Source: Gammaproteobacteria bacterium (GTDB taxonomy: Bacteria > Gemmatimonadota > Gemmatimonadetes > Longimicrobiales > Gaopeijiaceae). From it: a stretch of 64,000 nt of DNA. A model generated the notes under the pieces. It made no database searches, was not told where the DNA came from, and worked only from the letters and a program-made list of their open reading frames with translations. Where the stretch lies: the NCBI GenBank assembly GCA_028819075.1, contig JAPPMM010000024.1, forward strand, positions 57,268 through 121,267, in the 5' to 3' direction. Position 1 is the stretch's first letter. Every line of letters begins with the position of its first letter. The position numbers and the translations under genes are program-made. Of this stretch, positions 8,615 to 18,262 are shown one piece after another.

Positions 8615-11071
8615 TCAACTGCCGCTCTGTGCGTCCTCCACCGTGGCGGCGCTCTTCATCTGGAAGGCCTCGCTCTCGACCACGCCGCGGATGAAGGCCG
8701 ACATGGGGTTGCCTTCGACCGCCGCCTTGCGCGCGATCTCGCGGATCTCCGGCTGGTCGTAGTACTCCATTCGGCGACCGAGCGCGTACGCCATCAGGTT
8801 TGCGGTGAAGTGGCGGATCAGCGGTTCCGGACGCTCCAGCAGCACCGCGCGCAGTTCCTGCGGGCTGGTCACATCGCTCCCGTCGTAGAAGGTTCCGCGG
8901 GTGTCGAGCGGGATGCCGTGCTCGCGGATGCGCCACTTGCCGGTCACGTCGAAGTTGTCGAGCGCCAGCCCGATCGGGTCCATGAACTGGTGGCAGGCGT
9001 TGCACACCGGGCTCGCCCGGTGCCGCTCCATGCGCTCGCGCGTCGTCAGGATGGTGGTGCCCTCGACGGCTTCGGTCTCCTCCAGGTCGGGAACGCCCGG
9101 CGGAGGGGGCGGTGGCGGCGTGCCCAGAACCACCTCCATCACCCACTTGCCGCGCAACACCGGGGAGGTGCGGTTGGCCACCGAGGTAAGGGTGAGGACG
9201 CTGCCGTGGCCGAAGATGCCGGCCCGGCGGTCGTCCGGGTACTCGACGCGCTGGAACTCCTCGCCCACGACCCCCGGGATCTCGTAGTGCTTCGCCAGCC
9301 GTTCGTTCACGAAGGTGTAGTCGGCCGTGTAGAGCTCGAGGAAGCTCCGGTCCTCGCGCACCAGGTTCATGAAGAGGAGTTCCGTCTCCCTCGTCATGGC
9401 ATCGGCCAGTTGCTGGTGGTAGTCGGGGAACATAAGGCGGTCCGGATGCACCAGATCCAGGTCCTGGAGGCGCAGCCACTGGTTGGCGAAGCGGGTGCCG
9501 AGCGCGTCGGAACGCGGGTCGGCGATCATGCGCTCGACCTGGTCCCGCAGGTTTTCCGAGAGCCGGCCGCGCTCGGCCAGCGACACCAGTTCCTCGTCGG
9601 GAGGCGTGCCCCAGAGGAAGTAGGAGAGCCGGCTGGCCAGGGCCAGCTCGCTGATACGATAGCTGCCGTCGCGCGCGCTGCCCGCAACCGGCTCGAAGCG
9701 GAACACGAAGTCCGGGCTCGCCAGGATCGCCTGCAGGGCGAGCCGCACACCGGTCTCGAAGCCGGCCGCGTCCTCACCCTGGCGGTAGAACTCCATGAGT
9801 TCGGAGGTGTCGAGTTCGGTCAGTGAGCGCCGGAACGCGGCGGAGCCGAGACGGGTCACGATGTCGCGCGCGCAAGCCTCCGCTTCCCCGGGGGCGGTGG
9901 GACGGCAGGTAAAGATGTGGCGGCGAACCGGGTTCTCGGACACGCCGGTCACCTGGAACGGGCCCGCAATGGTCAGATCCTTGATGTGCGGGAGGGCGGT
10001 GATGCCGTACCCGTCCGCGCCGATGCGGCGATCGGCCAGCGACCAGTCGTGACGCGACATGAGGTCGGGCACCGGCCCCTCGAACTGCTTGAGGAAGACC
10101 GCCGAGACTTCGTGCGGCCCGGCGGTGACGAAGAAGGACTGGCTCTCCTGGTTCGCTCCGTTTGGGTCGGCGACGTGCATGAACTGGTCGACGTTGAGCA
10201 GCGCCACGCGCTCTCCGTCGATGGAGATCTCGATCTGTTCGCCCTGGGTGACGTTGCCGAAGAACTCTCCGGTGGTCGTGTGGTCGAACGCCATCTTCAC
10301 GCTGTACTCGCCATCGGCGGGGAAGTTGTGCAGGGCGGAGATTCCTCCGCGGGTGCCGAAGGGCGCCCCGTCGATGCGCTCCCACTGGGAGAAGTAGCCG
10401 GACTTGGAGTAGGTGGTCTCGCTGGGCTGGACTTCGAGGTTGCCCACCGCCAGCCGGCTGATCTCCGCGGCCGCGTTCAGATACGCGTCCATGAGCGTGG
10501 GGGAGAGCAGCTGGACATCGGCGATGTTGTCGAAATTGGCGCTCTTGGTGTCGAGGGGCAGGTAGAGGCCGGCGTCGATCCTGAGCCCCAGCAGGCTCTC
10601 GACGGAGGCCTCGTACTCGGCGCGGTTGAGGCGCTGGAAGGTGCGGTTGCCGGGGTTGGGATTGCGCGCCGCGGCCTCGTCTAGGGTGGACTCGAGCGTC
10701 TCGACCAGCGCCAGCAGGGAGTCGCCGCCGGGCCGGGGAAAGCCCGGGGGCGGCATCATGCCGGCGCGCAGCTTCATGATCATGCGCTCGGCGGTCTGGG
10801 CGTTGTCGGTCGCGTTCTCGACCTCGAAGGCCTGCAGGGTGGTGTTGCCGGTCAGGAGGACGTCGTTGTGGCACACGACGCAATAGGTGCGCACCAGGCC
10901 GGTGAGGGTCTCAGGGGCGGGGTGCGGCGCGCCGGTGGGGTTCACCGCGGGCGCGGGCGAGACGGGTGCCGCGGGCTCCGCGCCCCAGGGTCCGTCAGCC
11001 AATGAAATCCCGGGATCGTTGCCTGCGATGGCCACGCCGAGAACCATCATTCCGGCGACAAGTATCCTCAT
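8615..11071 (-). CDS. DUF1592/DUF1588-type secreted cytochrome-like protein (planctomycete PSD family)
   Basis: 818 residues with an N-terminal signal peptide. A single c-type haem-attachment motif CVVCH lies near residue 68, in a planctomycete-type cytochrome domain. The rest shows the DUF1587, DUF1595, DUF1592, DUF1588 and DUF1585 series, recognised by segments such as FQRLNRAEYE, FRFEPV, LASRLSYFLWGT, SPVLRGKWVMEVVLGTPPPPPP and CNACHQFMDPIGLALDNFD. The last contains a second CxxCH (CNACH). The biochemical role of this family is unknown; it usually sits beside a DUF1552 gene and sometimes ankyrin proteins, as here a few kilobases away (14.7-18.1 kb). It is divergent from the amidohydrolase with a 266-base shared promoter region. 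Confidence 0.85.
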   Translation of the reverse strand: MRILVAGMMVLGVAIAGNDPGISLADGPWGAEPAAPVSPAPAVNPTGAPHPAPETLTGLVRTYCVVCHNDVLLTGNTTLQAFEVENATDNAQTAERMIMKLRAGMMPPPGFPRPGGDSLLALVETLESTLDEAAARNPNPGNRTFQRLNRAEYEASVESLLGLRIDAGLYLPLDTKSANFDNIADVQLLSPTLMDAYLNAAAEISRLAVGNLEVQPSETTYSKSGYFSQWERIDGAPFGTRGGISALHNFPADGEYSVKMAFDHTTTGEFFGNVTQGEQIEISIDGERVALLNVDQFMHVADPNGANQESQSFFVTAGPHEVSAVFLKQFEGPVPDLMSRHDWSLADRRIGADGYGITALPHIKDLTIAGPFQVTGVSENPVRRHIFTCRPTAPGEAEACARDIVTRLGSAAFRRSLTELDTSELMEFYRQGEDAAGFETGVRLALQAILASPDFVFRFEPVAGSARDGSYRISELALASRLSYFLWGTPPDEELVSLAERGRLSENLRDQVERMIADPRSDALGTRFANQWLRLQDLDLVHPDRLMFPDYHQQLADAMTRETELLFMNLVREDRSFLELYTADYTFVNERLAKHYEIPGVVGEEFQRVEYPDDRRAGIFGHGSVLTLTSVANRTSPVLRGKWVMEVVLGTPPPPPPPGVPDLEETEAVEGTTILTTRERMERHRASPVCNACHQFMDPIGLALDNFDVTGKWRIREHGIPLDTRGTFYDGSDVTSPQELRAVLLERPEPLIRHFTANLMAYALGRRMEYYDQPEIREIARKAAVEGNPMSAFIRGVVESEAFQMKSAATVEDAQSGS

Positions 11072-11337
11072 CGTGCCTCCCCTCGATTGACAAGACGCAT
11101 CGAATCATGCGCGGCGCCGGCGCCGAAACGGACGCACCGACACAAGCTTCAATAGCGGGGGAAGAAGCGGGCTTGTCAAGCGTGATTTGCACCGCTGCCC
11201 CAGGGACGCGCCCGCCCACCTGCGGGGCTGGCCGCCTGCCTGGACGCGGCCGGAATCCGCTTGCGCGGGAGTCGCGCGGAGCGGCACTATCGACCCTTGG
11301 GCGATTGTCTCCCCACCGCTGGTCCCGGAGGTCTCCG

Positions 11338-14300
11338 ATGCGCGTCACGACCACCCTGCCCGTAGGGCGTCGACATCTCTTTTCGACACGTTTCCCCACC
11401 GCCGCGATGGCGGCCGTCGGTCTGCTGGTCTGCTCGCTTGCGGCTTCGGCTCACCCCGCAGCTGCACAGGACGGCTGGGACGTGCGCCTGCCCCGCGGCC
11501 AGACCCGCGAAATCGACTTCACCACCACCGAGGGGACGCGCATGTCGGTGGACCTGGCGCCAGACGGCTCCTGGGTCGTGTTCGACCTGTTGGGCCACAT
11601 CTACCGGGTGCCGGCGGAGGGCGGCGCGGGGGAGTCGCTCACCCAGGAGAGCGGGGTGGCGGTCAACTACCACCCGCGCATCTCGCCGGACGGGGCGAGC
11701 ATCGCCTTCATCTCGGACCGCGGGGGGCAGGACAACCTGTGGGTCATGGACGCCGACGGATCGAACGCGCGAGCGGTCTTCCACGACCTGAACTCGCGTG
11801 CGGTCACCCCGGCGTGGACGCCCGACGGCGAGTTCATCGTGGTGCGGCGCGACCCGATCGCGCGCGGCGGGGTGGGGGAGAACGGCCTGGGCATCTGGAT
11901 GCACCACCGGGACGGGGGCGCCGGTGTGCGGCTGGTGGACGACGGCGGGGCGCACTGGCCGTCGGTGTCGCCGGACGGGCGCTACGTCTACTACCACGAC
12001 GTCGAGGGAGGCCGCGACCGAGACGCGCTCGACGGCGCCTACCAGATCCGGCGCGTCGATGTGCAGAGCGGGCGCATCATCGACATCACCAGCGGGACCT
12101 CGTTCAGCACGGGAGCCGGACGGCGCTCGAGCGGGGGCGCGTTCGCCCCGGAGGCCTCCCCGGACGGGCGCTGGCTCGCCTTCGCCCGCCACCTGCCGGC
12201 CGCCACGGTGTCGTTCAAGGGCCACCGCTTCAGCCCGCGCACCGCGCTCTGGCTGCTCGACCTGGAGACGGGCGCGGAGCGCAAGCTGGTCGACCCGATC
12301 AACATCGCGGTGGAGAGCGGGGACAAGAGCCTGCGGGTTCTGCCCGGGTACTCGTGGTCGGCGGACGGGGGCACGATCGTGATCTCCGGGGGCGGGGGCA
12401 TCGGCCTGGTGGACATCGAGTCCGGCGACGTGCGTCCGGTTCCTTTCGAGGCGCGGGTGCAGCGCACTATCTCGGAGCGCGCGCGGCTTGAGTTCCGCAT
12501 CGAGGACGGCCCCTTCGAGGCCGAGTTTCTGCGCTGGCACACCGCGTCGCCGGACGGCTCCACCGTGGCCTTCCAGGCGATCGGGCGGGTCTGGGTGGCC
12601 GATCTGCCGTCTGGCACGCCGCGCCGAGCCACACCCGGGGACTTCGTGCCCGTGCAGGAGTTCGGGCCGGCCTGGTCGCCGGACGGGGAGTGGATCGCCT
12701 TCACGACCCTCGACGACACCGGGGGCGGCCACGTCTGGAAGGTGCGCGCGGGAGGCGGCACACCCGTCCAGGTAAGCGCAGCGCGCGGGGAGTACGTAAA
12801 CGCGGCGTGGAGCCCCGACGGGAGCGAGATCGTGGTCGCCCGGGGGTCGGGGGCCACCCTGCGCGGACGTACCGTCACGCACAACCCCTGGTGGGACCTG
12901 CAGCGCTTCCCGGCCGACGGAGGGGAGGGGGCGCACGTGGTGCGCGTGGCGCTCCCCACCGGCAGCGGCCCCGACCGGGTGCAGCGGACGGCGATCCTGG
13001 CCCCGTCGTGGGGACCGGAGGGACGCATTTTCTATCCGGAGATCACGAACGCGGGGGTCGAGGTCGCCTCCGTCGGGCGGGACGGGGAGGACCGCAGGGT
13101 CCACATGATCCTCGAGTCCGCCGAGGAGGTCGCGCCTTCACCCGACGGCCGCTGGCTGGCCTTCCAGGAGGCCAACGACATCTGGGTGACTCCGCTCGCG
13201 CCAGCGGAAGGTGCCGGCGGCCCGGTGGCGCTCAGCCGCCGCGACAGCTCGCTTCCGATCGAGCGCCTGAGCCGCACCGGCGGCCTGTTCCCGCGCTGGC
13301 GCGATGCTTCCACGGTCGAGTTCGGAAGCGCCGCGCGCTACTACCGCCACGACGTCACCGCCCAGCGCGCCGATACCTTCGACATCCGCCTGGAGGTGCC
13401 GCGGCGCGAGGTGACCGGGCGGGTCGCGTTCACCAACGCGCGGCTGGTGACCCTGGCGGGCGCGGGCCAGGACGAGGTGCTGGAGCGCGGCACGGTGGTG
13501 GTGGACGGACGCCGCATCGTGTGCGTCGGGGAGTGCGATACGGCGGGCGCCGACCGCGTCATCGACGCCTCGGGACGCACCATCGTCCCCGGGTTCGTCG
13601 ACATGCATTCCCACAGCAACCGCGAGCACCGCGGCCATCGGCCCCTGCGCGACTACGAGGCCGGCATCTATCTCGCCTACGGCGTCACCACGCGCCTCGA
13701 CAACTCGCTCTGGCACCAGAACACCTTCCCCACCGCCGAACTCATCCGCGCCGGGCGCATGATCGGCCCGCGCAGCTACGCCACGGGCGATCCCCTGCCC
13801 TACGAGGAACTCAGCGACTACGCGGCCACCGAAGACGCCATCGACCGTCTCCAGTCCTGGGGCGCGGTCTCGCTCAAGCAGCATTCGCACCCGCGGCGCG
13901 ACCGGCGCCAGTGGATCGCGGACGTCGCCCGCGCCAGGAACCTCAACCTCACGGCCGAAGGCTACGAACTCGAGTACAACCTGGGCCAGGCGATGGACGG
14001 CTATACCGGGCAGGAACACCCGATGAGCGTCATCCCGCTCTTCTCGGATGCCGTGCAGTTCTTCGCGCAGGCGGGAACCGTCTACTCGAACCCCTTCATG
14101 TTCGACAGCCCCACCGCGGCGAACATCGAATACTGGTACGCGGAATCGGATGTCTGGATGCACGAGAAGCAGCGCCGCTGGATGCCCTGGCGCATGACCG
14201 CCTTCCTGCGCCGCCGGATGCTCAGACCGGAAACCGACTACAGCTTCCCGATGATCGCGCAGGGGCTGGCCGACATCGTGGCGGCGGGCGGAAATGGCGC

Positions 14301-14679
14301 GCTCGGCGGACACGGCGAGCACCACGGCACCAGCATGCACTGGGAGATCTGGATGGCGGCCGCCGGCCTGGGTCCCCTCGGAGCGCTGCGCATGGCGTCC
14401 TGGGGTGGGGCATACTTCCTGGGCGCCGACCAGGATATCGGCTCACTCGAGGCCGGCAAGCTCGCGGACCTGCTGGTGCTCCGCTCGAACCCCCTGGACG
14501 ACATCCGCAACACCATGGACATCGAGTACGTGATGCAGCACGGGGTGCTGTATGAAGCCGACACCCTCGACGAGGTATGGCCCGAGACGCGCCCCTTCGG
14601 CCCCTACTACTGGGTGGACGAAGACGCCCAGACCACCGACGACCTGCCCGTGGACGCGTGGCTCAGAAGAGGAGGGTGA
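11338..14679 (+). CDS. TolB-like beta-propeller fused to metal-dependent amidohydrolase, secreted
   Basis: 1113 residues. I start at ATG 11338, which gives a signal peptide ending in AAQDGWDV; the upstream open frame is non-coding in character. Residues about 50-680 contain repeated PD40/TolB strands (SPDGxxIAFxSDRxG, SPDGRYVYY, SPDGRWLAFAR, SPDGEWIAF). From about residue 700 there is an amidohydrolase domain with DASGRTIVPGFVDMHSHSN, giving the metal-binding HxH, and later the GxHGEHHG and AGKLADLLVL segments. The family acts on unknown cyclic amide or peptide substrates. It lies between the DUF1592 gene and the ankyrin/DUF1552 genes, in the opposite orientation to both. Confidence 0.85.
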   Translation: MRVTTTLPVGRRHLFSTRFPTAAMAAVGLLVCSLAASAHPAAAQDGWDVRLPRGQTREIDFTTTEGTRMSVDLAPDGSWVVFDLLGHIYRVPAEGGAGESLTQESGVAVNYHPRISPDGASIAFISDRGGQDNLWVMDADGSNARAVFHDLNSRAVTPAWTPDGEFIVVRRDPIARGGVGENGLGIWMHHRDGGAGVRLVDDGGAHWPSVSPDGRYVYYHDVEGGRDRDALDGAYQIRRVDVQSGRIIDITSGTSFSTGAGRRSSGGAFAPEASPDGRWLAFARHLPAATVSFKGHRFSPRTALWLLDLETGAERKLVDPINIAVESGDKSLRVLPGYSWSADGGTIVISGGGGIGLVDIESGDVRPVPFEARVQRTISERARLEFRIEDGPFEAEFLRWHTASPDGSTVAFQAIGRVWVADLPSGTPRRATPGDFVPVQEFGPAWSPDGEWIAFTTLDDTGGGHVWKVRAGGGTPVQVSAARGEYVNAAWSPDGSEIVVARGSGATLRGRTVTHNPWWDLQRFPADGGEGAHVVRVALPTGSGPDRVQRTAILAPSWGPEGRIFYPEITNAGVEVASVGRDGEDRRVHMILESAEEVAPSPDGRWLAFQEANDIWVTPLAPAEGAGGPVALSRRDSSLPIERLSRTGGLFPRWRDASTVEFGSAARYYRHDVTAQRADTFDIRLEVPRREVTGRVAFTNARLVTLAGAGQDEVLERGTVVVDGRRIVCVGECDTAGADRVIDASGRTIVPGFVDMHSHSNREHRGHRPLRDYEAGIYLAYGVTTRLDNSLWHQNTFPTAELIRAGRMIGPRSYATGDPLPYEELSDYAATEDAIDRLQSWGAVSLKQHSHPRRDRRQWIADVARARNLNLTAEGYELEYNLGQAMDGYTGQEHPMSVIPLFSDAVQFFAQAGTVYSNPFMFDSPTAANIEYWYAESDVWMHEKQRRWMPWRMTAFLRRRMLRPETDYSFPMIAQGLADIVAAGGNGALGGHGEHHGTSMHWEIWMAAAGLGPLGALRMASWGGAYFLGADQDIGSLEAGKLADLLVLRSNPLDDIRNTMDIEYVMQHGVLYEADTLDEVWPETRPFGPYYWVDEDAQTTDDLPVDAWLRRGG

Positions 14680-14706
14680 CGGCGCCGAATAGAAGTGGAC
14701 GGAAGG

Positions 14707-14730
14707 CGGGGCGGGCGGGAGGCCGCCCCG
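14707..14730. terminator. GC-rich hairpin between convergent genes
   Basis: CGGGGCGG at 14707-14714 pairs with CCGCCCCG at 14723-14730 around an 8-base loop. It lies in the 65-base gap between the amidohydrolase stop and the end of the convergent ankyrin gene. No T-run follows, so this is only a candidate terminator. Confidence 0.4.
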
Positions 14731-14744
14731 GCGCCCCGATCCGG

Positions 14745-16586
14745 TCAGCAGGAAACGCAGTTGTGGTTGTTGATGGCGCCCATGCCCTCGAGCAGCGCGA
14801 TGGTCTCCGGGAAGGGCTGGATGCGCTGCACCGGGCCGTTGGCCATGTCGACCACGGTCTGGCCGCGCCGGCTCACCGCCATCACGTCGGCGCCCTTCTC
14901 CACCAGGTAGAGGATCAGTTCGTTGTCGCCGCGCGCGGCCGCGAAGTGCAGCGGGGTGTAGCCGTTGTGGTCGCGTGCGTTCACGTCGGCGCCCAGCTCC
15001 TCGACCAGCAGCTTCACGGACGGCATCCAGCCGTTGGGGACGTGGATGTGCGACACCCCCGCGCGACCGGCCCCGTCGCCACCGCTGTACCCTACCCCGG
15101 AGGCCGCGTGGATGGGGAATACGCCCGGGCCGCCGGTGGGCACCGGGGCAAGGCCTGACGGGTCGACTTGATCGCCGCCGCCGCCACCGTAGCCGCCGCG
15201 CCTGCGCGAGGGGGGCCTGCGGGTGGGGATGGTGGGATCGGCGCCGTACTCGAGCAGCAGCCGCATCGCCTTCTCGTCGGTGCCGTGGGCAGCCCGCCAG
15301 AAGGGGGACGCGCCCCACATGTTCACGCTCAACTGGGCGAAATTGTACTCCAGGTACCAGAGGTGGCGGTCCAGCTGCACGTTGGGATCGGCGCCCGCGT
15401 CCAGCAGCGCCTCCATCACCTCAAGGTGTGTGGCCTCCTGCTGCTTGAAGGCCTGCTGCTGGGGGTAGCGCGTCTTGGGGGCGTACTGGGTGTTGATGAC
15501 GGCGAAGAGCGGGGTCGCCCCGGAGAGGTCGGCCAGCCTGGGGTCGGCGCCGCGCTCGAGGAGCTCGAGCATCAGGTCGAAGTGCCCGTTGATGGCCGCA
15601 ATCAGGAGCGGGCTGTTCCTCTCGCCCCCGCTCACCTGGTTGACGTCGGCGCCCGCGTCGAGGAGGGCGTGGACCACGTCGCGGAAGCCGTCGCGGCTGG
15701 CGTGCAGCAGCGCGGTCAGCCCGCCCTGGTTCCCCACCATCTCGTGGTACGAGAGCGCGTTGGTCTGGAGCAGGGCGAGCTGGTTCTCCGTCATCTCCTG
15801 GTCGGTGGCCTTGCCGATGATCTCCTCGGGAGAAAGCGCCTGCACCCGCCACGCCGCCTCCGACGCCGCCTGTACCTGCTGCGGCGAGGGGGCCCACAGG
15901 CCCGGGTTGTCGGACTGCGCCCGGAACGACTCCAGCACTTCGTTGCGGGCCGCTCTGGCCGCCCTGTCCACCGCGTAGCGGGTGGGCATGTGCAGCACGT
16001 TTTCGGTCAGCGATACGTCCGCGCCGAGCTCGACCAGGGTGTTCACGGCCACCAGCCGGTTGAAGCCGGCCGCGAAGATCAGCGGCGTCTGGCCCCACTG
16101 GTGGTCGCGCGCGTCGACCTCCGCCCCGCCGGCCGCCAAGGTCCGGATCGCCTCGCCGCTGCCGGCCTTGGCCGCCAGGTGCATCGGAGTTACCCCGGTG
16201 CGCGAGGTCGCCACCGCCGGATCGGCCCCGGCTTCCACCAGTTGCCCGATCACCTCGGCGTGCCCGCCGCGGGCCGCCATGTGCATCGGGGTGTAGGCGT
16301 CGTTGCGGGTCAGCGGAGCCAGGTTGGCACCCGCGTAGATCAGCACGCGGGCCACGGCGGCGTCCCCGTTGTCGGCGGCCCAGTGCAGCGCGGTCAGGCC
16401 GTCGCTCTGGGGGGCGTTCACGTCGGCGCCGCTCCTGAGCAGCTCCCTCACCTCGTCCAGTTCTCCGCGCATGGCCGCGTCGGCCACGGGGGAGTCGGGG
16501 GGAGTCGCAGCGGTCGCGACCAGCAGCACGACCAGCGCCGCAACCACGTCAAGGCGGGGGCGCGCACTTCTTCTTCCGTCCTTCAT
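14745..16586 (-). CDS. Secreted ankyrin-repeat protein
   Basis: 613 residues beginning with a signal-like segment (residues 12-28). Ankyrin repeats run through much of the chain. Examples are DGLTALHWAADNGD, DAYTPMHMAARGGH, TGVTPMHLAAKAGSG, NSPLLIAAINGHFD and NGYTPLHFAAARGD. A non-repeat insertion of about 60 residues (around 230-290) and a glycine-rich stretch (GGYGGGGG, near residue 470) interrupt the array. The C terminus ends in NNHNCVSC. The protein probably binds other proteins in the periplasm. It follows DUF1552 on the same strand with a 60-base gap, a frequent pairing in Gemmatimonadota and Acidobacteria-like genomes. No enzymatic motif was seen. Confidence 0.85.
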   Translation of the reverse strand: MKDGRRSARPRLDVVAALVVLLVATAATPPDSPVADAAMRGELDEVRELLRSGADVNAPQSDGLTALHWAADNGDAAVARVLIYAGANLAPLTRNDAYTPMHMAARGGHAEVIGQLVEAGADPAVATSRTGVTPMHLAAKAGSGEAIRTLAAGGAEVDARDHQWGQTPLIFAAGFNRLVAVNTLVELGADVSLTENVLHMPTRYAVDRAARAARNEVLESFRAQSDNPGLWAPSPQQVQAASEAAWRVQALSPEEIIGKATDQEMTENQLALLQTNALSYHEMVGNQGGLTALLHASRDGFRDVVHALLDAGADVNQVSGGERNSPLLIAAINGHFDLMLELLERGADPRLADLSGATPLFAVINTQYAPKTRYPQQQAFKQQEATHLEVMEALLDAGADPNVQLDRHLWYLEYNFAQLSVNMWGASPFWRAAHGTDEKAMRLLLEYGADPTIPTRRPPSRRRGGYGGGGGDQVDPSGLAPVPTGGPGVFPIHAASGVGYSGGDGAGRAGVSHIHVPNGWMPSVKLLVEELGADVNARDHNGYTPLHFAAARGDNELILYLVEKGADVMAVSRRGQTVVDMANGPVQRIQPFPETIALLEGMGAINNHNCVSC

Positions 16587-16646
16587 CTCGCCTCCGGCTA
16601 TTTCCTGGATGCGGCCCCCCGCGGGCGAGGGGCCGATCCGAGTTCG

Positions 16647-18071
16647 TCAGCTGCCGCTGGCCTGCTCCACCATCGAGGTCGGCATGGACAGGGCGAATTC
16701 CCCGGTGCTGTTGCCGAAGCCGTCCATGTCGTCGAGGCCGAGCGCGTGCAGCAGGGTGAGCATTGCGTTGGCCAGCGGGGTTCCGTCCGGCGCCTTCAGG
16801 TGCAGGCCACCCTCCAGCCGTCCGTTGGCCCCGCCCAGCGCGATGAAGGGCACCCGCTTGTGGTTGTGCAGGTTGGGGTCGCCCATCGCCGATCCGTAGA
16901 GGATCATGCTCTTGTCGAGCAGGTTCGAGTCGCCCTCCTCGATGCCCTTCAGCTTCTCCAGGAAGTAGGGAAGCGTGCTCACGTGGTAGCGGTTGATGAG
17001 GTTGAACTCCGACACCGCCTCCGGGTTGCCGCCGTGGTGCGAGGCCGGGTGGAAGGGCTTGTCGGTGCCGCTTTCGGGGAAGACCCGAGCCGAGGAGTCG
17101 CGCCCCATCTTGAACGAGAAGACGCGCGTCATGTCGGACTGGAACGCGAGCGCCTGCACGTCCCACATCTGCTCGACGTGCTCGCGGAAGGAATCCGGCA
17201 CCCCGGCCGGGGCCTCTGGCAGTTCTCGCGCCTCGCCGCTCCGGTTCTGCGCCTCGGTCATCTCGATGCGCCGCTCGAGCTCGCGGATGTTGTCCATGTA
17301 GCGGTCGAGGCGGGCCCGGTCCTCCAGCCCCAGTTCCGTCTTGAGGCGCGCGGCCCGTGCGGCCACCCAGTCCAGGATGCTCCGGTTCTCACGCCGGCGC
17401 GCCACACGATCCTCCGGGGTGCTGCCGGCCCCGAAGAGCTGGTCGAAAGCCACCCGCGGATCGCGGATGACGGGGAGCGGCTCGGTGGGGGAGGCCCAGC
17501 TGATGGAGTCGGTGTACACGCAGGTGTAGCCGTACGCGCAGCCGCCCGACTGGTCCACGTTCTCGATGCAGAGCTGCATCGACGGAATCGGGGTGTCCTG
17601 GCCGAAGCGCTGGGCGTACAACTGGTCCATCGACGTGCCGATGTACACGTCCGAGCCCTCGGTCTGCCTCGGGTGCGCCTGGGTCAGGTAGACGGCGCTG
17701 GTGCGGAAGTGGTCGCCCCCGATCTCCTTGGGCTGGAACGCCTCCGCCATCTGGCAGTCCGTGTTGGACACGATGGTGAGGTAGTCGCGGTACGGCTCGA
17801 GGGAACTCAGGGCGCTGGTGCTCAGGTCGAAGTTCCGGCCGATCTGCGCCGGCGACCACAGGTGCTGGGTCGCGCCCCAGTCGTTGGAGCCCGCCGCGCC
17901 GTGCACCATCTCGATGCCGACCAGACGCGTCTTGTCGACCGCCGCCATCACCTCCCTCCAGCGGCCGCCCGCCGGAACCATGGCGTCCAGAAGCGGCAGT
18001 CCAACCGCCACGCCCGCGGCCCCGCGCAGGAATGTCCGTCGCGGGATGTGCTTGCCCGTGATGAAGTTCAT
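16647..18071 (-). CDS. DUF1552 protein with Tat-type signal
   Basis: 474 residues. A twin-arginine motif RRTFLRG at residues 11-17 followed by a hydrophobic stretch predicts Tat export. The body matches DUF1552 by segments such as GxxDNxxxxTQHLWSP-like NDWGATQHLWSP, DYLTIVSNTDC, RENRSILDW, YMDNIRELERRIE, FSFKMGRDSS and SMILYGSAMGDPNLH. The family is related to alkaline-phosphatase/sulfatase-like DUF1501 proteins but its reaction is unknown. Neighbours are the ankyrin gene downstream and susD upstream (191-base gap). It normally travels with a DUF1592 gene, present here at 8.6-11.1 kb. Confidence 0.85.
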   Translation of the reverse strand: MNFITGKHIPRRTFLRGAAGVAVGLPLLDAMVPAGGRWREVMAAVDKTRLVGIEMVHGAAGSNDWGATQHLWSPAQIGRNFDLSTSALSSLEPYRDYLTIVSNTDCQMAEAFQPKEIGGDHFRTSAVYLTQAHPRQTEGSDVYIGTSMDQLYAQRFGQDTPIPSMQLCIENVDQSGGCAYGYTCVYTDSISWASPTEPLPVIRDPRVAFDQLFGAGSTPEDRVARRRENRSILDWVAARAARLKTELGLEDRARLDRYMDNIRELERRIEMTEAQNRSGEARELPEAPAGVPDSFREHVEQMWDVQALAFQSDMTRVFSFKMGRDSSARVFPESGTDKPFHPASHHGGNPEAVSEFNLINRYHVSTLPYFLEKLKGIEEGDSNLLDKSMILYGSAMGDPNLHNHKRVPFIALGGANGRLEGGLHLKAPDGTPLANAMLTLLHALGLDDMDGFGNSTGEFALSMPTSMVEQASGS

Positions 18072-18262
18072 CGTCCGGCCCTCCAGAGGGAGTCAGTCCA
18101 TGCCAACCATGCATAATAACCAGCGCAGGCTCCCGGCACCATCAGCCGGGAGCCGCGCCGCGGTGGTCTCATTCGAGCCCCACCCCGGTCCTCCGCGTGC
18201 CGTCGCCGGCGTACGGGGAGCGGTCCTTCCTCATTGACATCCGAGTCGTTCTCCGCGTTCGC

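Noticed and set aside
15168..18116. 982-codon open frame on the plus strand opposite the ankyrin and DUF1552 genes
   Set aside because: It is the complement of two well-recognised genes in a GC-rich genome; its translation is rich in Arg, Gly and His and has no domain pattern.
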